Source: CAYMAZ01 sp964428185
Lineage (GTDB): Bacteria; Bacteroidota; Bacteroidia; Bacteroidales; DTU049
Length of the DNA stretch: 55,921 nucleotides
NCBI GenBank assembly: GCA_964428185.1
Contig: CAYRXH010000008.1
Coordinates: 1-55,921, forward strand
Direction: 5' to 3'
Below are positions 53,606-55,921 of the stretch, piece after piece. The notes under the pieces are model-generated. The model did not search any database. It saw only the letters and a list, made by a program, of their open reading frames with translations, and was not told where the DNA came from. The position numbers and the translations under genes were made by a program. Numbering within the stretch: position 1 is the stretch's first letter; the number at the start of each line of letters is the position of its first letter.

Positions 53606-55486
53606 TTATTTTACTGATTCATTAATTCCCAGTTTTCTTTGATATTCTTTCAAGGTTTCCAGTACATTGACTTTGACATGGATAAAATCATTAACACCTG
53701 AACCTTTGAGTGTTTCAATATGCTCAGTAGGATTGCCGGCTATCAAGACCAGAATATCAGTATCTGTCTTTTTAATTTCCTTTGCGAGGTCGGGAGCAAG
53801 ATCTCCGTATTCATCATCTGAGCTGCAGATAACAACAATATCAGCATTTTGCTCTTTGATCTGATTCACTGTCCATTGAATATTATTGATGGAAGGTCCT
53901 TCAAAAATATCAAAACCTGCAATGCCGAAGAAATTTGTGCTAAACTGAGCCCTTGCAATTCGCATTGCAAGATTTCCGTATTGTGCCAGATAGACTTTCG
54001 GTCTGACCCCGCCATTGGCAACATAATTTCCTGTTGCAAGCCGCAATTCTTCAAATGCCTGTGCCCCACGGAATAATTTCAAAGCTTTTTCAGGTCTGTG
54101 TTTTGGCAGTGGATTGCTAATCTTTTCCACCATGCTTTCTTTCAGGTTGGGATATTGATTGACACCCAGAACACTTGTACGTCTTAAAGCAATGAGGTTA
54201 TATCTTTCAGTTGCAGTTTTCTGAATACTGTCAAAAACAAAGCGATTTTCCATGGCTTTGATAAACCCTCCCATATCCTCAATCTGCCTGAACAAATCCC
54301 ATGCATGTTGAGCAATACTTGCAGTGAGTGTTTCTATATAATAAGAGCCTGCCGACGGATCAATCACCTTGTCGAGATGGGATTCATCTTTTAAAATATG
54401 TTGAATGTTTCTTGCAATTCTTTCCGAAAAAACATTTGAAGGTTGATACGTGATGTCAAAGGGGAGTGTATGAATGCTGTTGCTTCCTCCGATTATTGCC
54501 GACATTGTTTCGGTTGTAGTTCGCAATATATTGTTGTTTGAATCAAAAATTGTTTTGTTCCACAAAGACGAAACAGAATGAATATCAACTTGAGTTAGTT
54601 TTTCTTGTCCTGGAACATAATGCCTTGTGATATATGCCCAAAGCAAACGAGCAGCTCTGAGTTTTGCTATCTCCGGAAAATAGGAGGAACCTGTAGCAAA
54701 TGACATCCTGAAGAAAGGAAGCATATCTGCAGCTTTCAGATTCATTTCGAGCATTTTCACCAGATATTCGTGTGCAGAGGAAAGAGTAAAGGCCAGTTCC
54801 TGAACAATAGAGGCACCTGCGTTGTGAAAATGATGCCCGTTCACTGTCAGTACCTTGAATTTTGGGAAAAATTCAGCGGTTTGCTCAAACAGACATCTAA
54901 GCTCATTCAGATTATCACTGCAGCTGTTGTAATAGTCACCGTTGAGAAGATAATAGGCAAAAGAATCAAAATTAAAACTGCCCTTAACCTGACGGGTATC
55001 AATCTGACGGGTTTTGCAGTGATTCTTCAGCAACTCAATGAGAATAGAGTAGGAGTGTGAACCCAGAAAATGAAGGCTCACAGAAGTGATGTCAATGCCA
55101 TCCAGAAGCAGGTCAAATTCTTCCTGATTGTTCATGAAATCCAACTGAAATTCGATGCCGCTAACCCCTTTTGAAATAATTTCCTTTGCTTTGGCATTGG
55201 CAGATTTCACATCTGAAGCATTGACCAACTGACAGATCTGCCAGTCATTGCTATGGATTTTGTTTCCTCTGACAAACGGGTAGGATGCAGGTGCTGAATC
55301 AATAAATTGAATTTGTTCCAGATCATCTGAGGTGTAAAACGGTTCGATGTCGAGTGCGTCAATGGTATGCCAGACCATTTTTTTATTGTAATCGCCCCCA
55401 TTCAGATCTTTGATAATCAGGCCTTTCCATTCTTTTTTGCTCACAGGAGGAAATTCCTGCAGTAGTTTTTTATGTTGCTCATCCAT
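53606..55486 (-). CDS. Methylmalonyl-CoA mutase, small (beta) subunit
   Basis: This 626-residue protein is the degenerate partner of the catalytic subunit. The barrel half matches the family: TVNGHHFHNAGASIVQELAFTLSSAHEYL, KLRAARLLWAYITRHY and IDPSAGSYYIETLT. The C-terminal cobalamin-like domain lacks the D-x-H-x-x-G motif (region MRIARAQFSTNFFGIAGFDIF), so it does not bind B12, as expected. It lies upstream of the large subunit in one transcript. Confidence 0.95.
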   Translation of the reverse strand: MDEQHKKLLQEFPPVSKKEWKGLIIKDLNGGDYNKKMVWHTIDALDIEPFYTSDDLEQIQFIDSAPASYPFVRGNKIHSNDWQICQLVNASDVKSANAKAKEIISKGVSGIEFQLDFMNNQEEFDLLLDGIDITSVSLHFLGSHSYSILIELLKNHCKTRQIDTRQVKGSFNFDSFAYYLLNGDYYNSCSDNLNELRCLFEQTAEFFPKFKVLTVNGHHFHNAGASIVQELAFTLSSAHEYLVKMLEMNLKAADMLPFFRMSFATGSSYFPEIAKLRAARLLWAYITRHYVPGQEKLTQVDIHSVSSLWNKTIFDSNNNILRTTTETMSAIIGGSNSIHTLPFDITYQPSNVFSERIARNIQHILKDESHLDKVIDPSAGSYYIETLTASIAQHAWDLFRQIEDMGGFIKAMENRFVFDSIQKTATERYNLIALRRTSVLGVNQYPNLKESMVEKISNPLPKHRPEKALKLFRGAQAFEELRLATGNYVANGGVRPKVYLAQYGNLAMRIARAQFSTNFFGIAGFDIFEGPSINNIQWTVNQIKEQNADIVVICSSDDEYGDLAPDLAKEIKKTDTDILVLIAGNPTEHIETLKGSGVNDFIHVKVNVLETLKEYQRKLGINESVK

Positions 55487-55529
55487 AGATATGATGTTTG
55501 GAATTGTTTGTTTCTGCTGAAATTTTGAA

Positions 55530-55537
55530 CAAAAGTA
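55530..55537 (-). promoter_or_regulatory. Candidate -7 element for the methylmalonyl-CoA mutase genes
   Basis: On the minus strand it reads TACTTTTG (TAnnTTTG), 43 bases before the ATG at 55486. No TTG at -33. No cobalamin riboswitch-like structure is visible in the leader. Confidence 0.4.
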
Positions 55538-55699
55538 CTATTTTTTTTAGTTAAAAATGAGTTGGTATTGGAATATAAATGAAGGTTTTTTGACAGTCAA
55601 AAACAGAATAGAAAAAGTAGAATTGTATATTTTGAATCATGAAGCATGTATGACGAATAATGAAGTGTATTAAGAAATTTTTTAATTTTTAAATTATGC

Positions 55700-55732
55700 T
55701 TGTTTATAATTATCAAAAACACATTATATTTG
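55700..55732 (+). promoter_or_regulatory. Promoter of the edge transposase
   Basis: TTG at 55700-55702 and TATATTTG at 55725-55732, 22 bases apart, in front of the transposase reading frame. Confidence 0.5.
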
Positions 55733-55796
55733 CAATAAACACAATTTAGCTATAGAGAAAAGATTTGAAATCTTAACAATTTTTGAATTTCAGCAG

Positions 55797-55921
55797 ATGT
55801 TTTCTGATGATAGTTCATGCTTGAAATATCTTTCTGACAAGAAATGGTCAAAAGGTTTCTTGTGTCCCAAGTGTGGCAATACAAAATATTGTAAGGGAAA
55901 ACGTGAGTATAGTCATCAGTG
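55797..55921 (+). CDS. IS1595-type transposase, N-terminal part (cut by window end)
   Basis: The visible residues form the N-terminal zinc ribbon of IS1595-family transposases: CLKYLSDKKWSKGFLCPKCGNTKYCKGKREYSHQ, with the CxxC metal pair and the next cysteine in place. The family's catalytic DDE/DDN domain would lie beyond the window. The homologous reading extends about 14 codons upstream (KRFEILTIFEFQQ) without an ATG, so either a non-standard start near 55752 is used or the first ATG at 55797 shortens the protein. Confidence 0.72.
   Translation, partial: MFSDDSSCLKYLSDKKWSKGFLCPKCGNTKYCKGKREYSHQ

Larger units (their letters stand above)
55487..55796. other. AT-rich region between the mutase operon and the transposase
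   Basis: No gene of its own is seen. It contains two opposed promoter-like elements, at 55530-55537 (minus) and 55725-55732 (plus), and probably the left end of the insertion sequence; no terminal inverted repeat could be recognised without the other end. Confidence 0.5.

Overview
The window reads as chromosomal DNA of a member of the Bacteroidota, probably a Bacteroidales-like anaerobe or facultative anaerobe. The base composition is AT-rich and start codons are rarely preceded by a strong Shine-Dalgarno sequence. Several upstream regions carry the Bacteroidota -7 promoter element TAnnTTTG. Family content also fits: DUF4294, a FISUMP-domain remnant, System II (ResB/CcsA) cytochrome maturation, fused RibBA, a membrane pyrophosphatase, a two-subunit methylmalonyl-CoA mutase and secreted 'NVGI...PR..AL' fibre-like proteins.

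Layout. (1) 1-742 is mostly empty and ends in a duplicated promoter block in front of an AAA/DUF4143 ATPase (743-1957). (2) 2071-11923, all minus strand, is a nine-gene block read from 11923 downwards: octaheme cytochrome c fused to a cytochrome b-type anchor, double-rhodanese lipoprotein, two YeeE/YedE sulfur transporters (the second carrying a rhodanese domain), membrane-anchored rhodanese, RimK-like ATP-grasp ligase, GNAT acetyltransferase, ResB and CcsA. All three rhodanese proteins end in an exposed Gly-Cys tail (GGGC, GGC, SGC). I consider this the strongest candidate for an undescribed system: a periplasmic sulfur-transfer and redox chain with its own haem-attachment machinery. (3) 12087-21626 holds a retropepsin-like protease, DUF721, RecF, an IS3-type remnant with both inverted repeats, ThyA, a CNT nucleoside transporter, a bifunctional nuclease, a small membrane protein, a pyrophosphatase with a clear terminator, and an EamA exporter.

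(4) 21841-34399 is mainly plus strand: MBL hydrolase, RibBA, FolP (minus), Tmk, a broken MATE gene, a PspC protein, ACP phosphodiesterase, a lipoprotein, DUF4294 (minus), three tandem small outer-membrane-type paralogues, TyrS and Pyk. (5) 34539-35085 is a decayed FISUMP gene, followed by a large secreted helical-repeat protein. (6) 37953-40737 holds an S51 peptidase, a methyltransferase and a cyanophycin-synthetase-like protein that has lost its ATP-grasp domain; together these may be an unusual peptide or amide pathway. (7) 40808-44482, minus strand, is a TlpA-type thioredoxin, 5-formyl-THF cyclo-ligase and DnaG. (8) 44678-50542, plus strand, is a surface-protein island: three fibre-like proteins with a shared base and different tips, a small secreted repeat protein and a porin-like barrel. 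(9) 50630-55486, minus strand, is RsmG and both methylmalonyl-CoA mutase subunits. The right edge cuts an IS1595-type transposase.

All identifications are by eye from motifs. No database search, alignment program or structure prediction was run.
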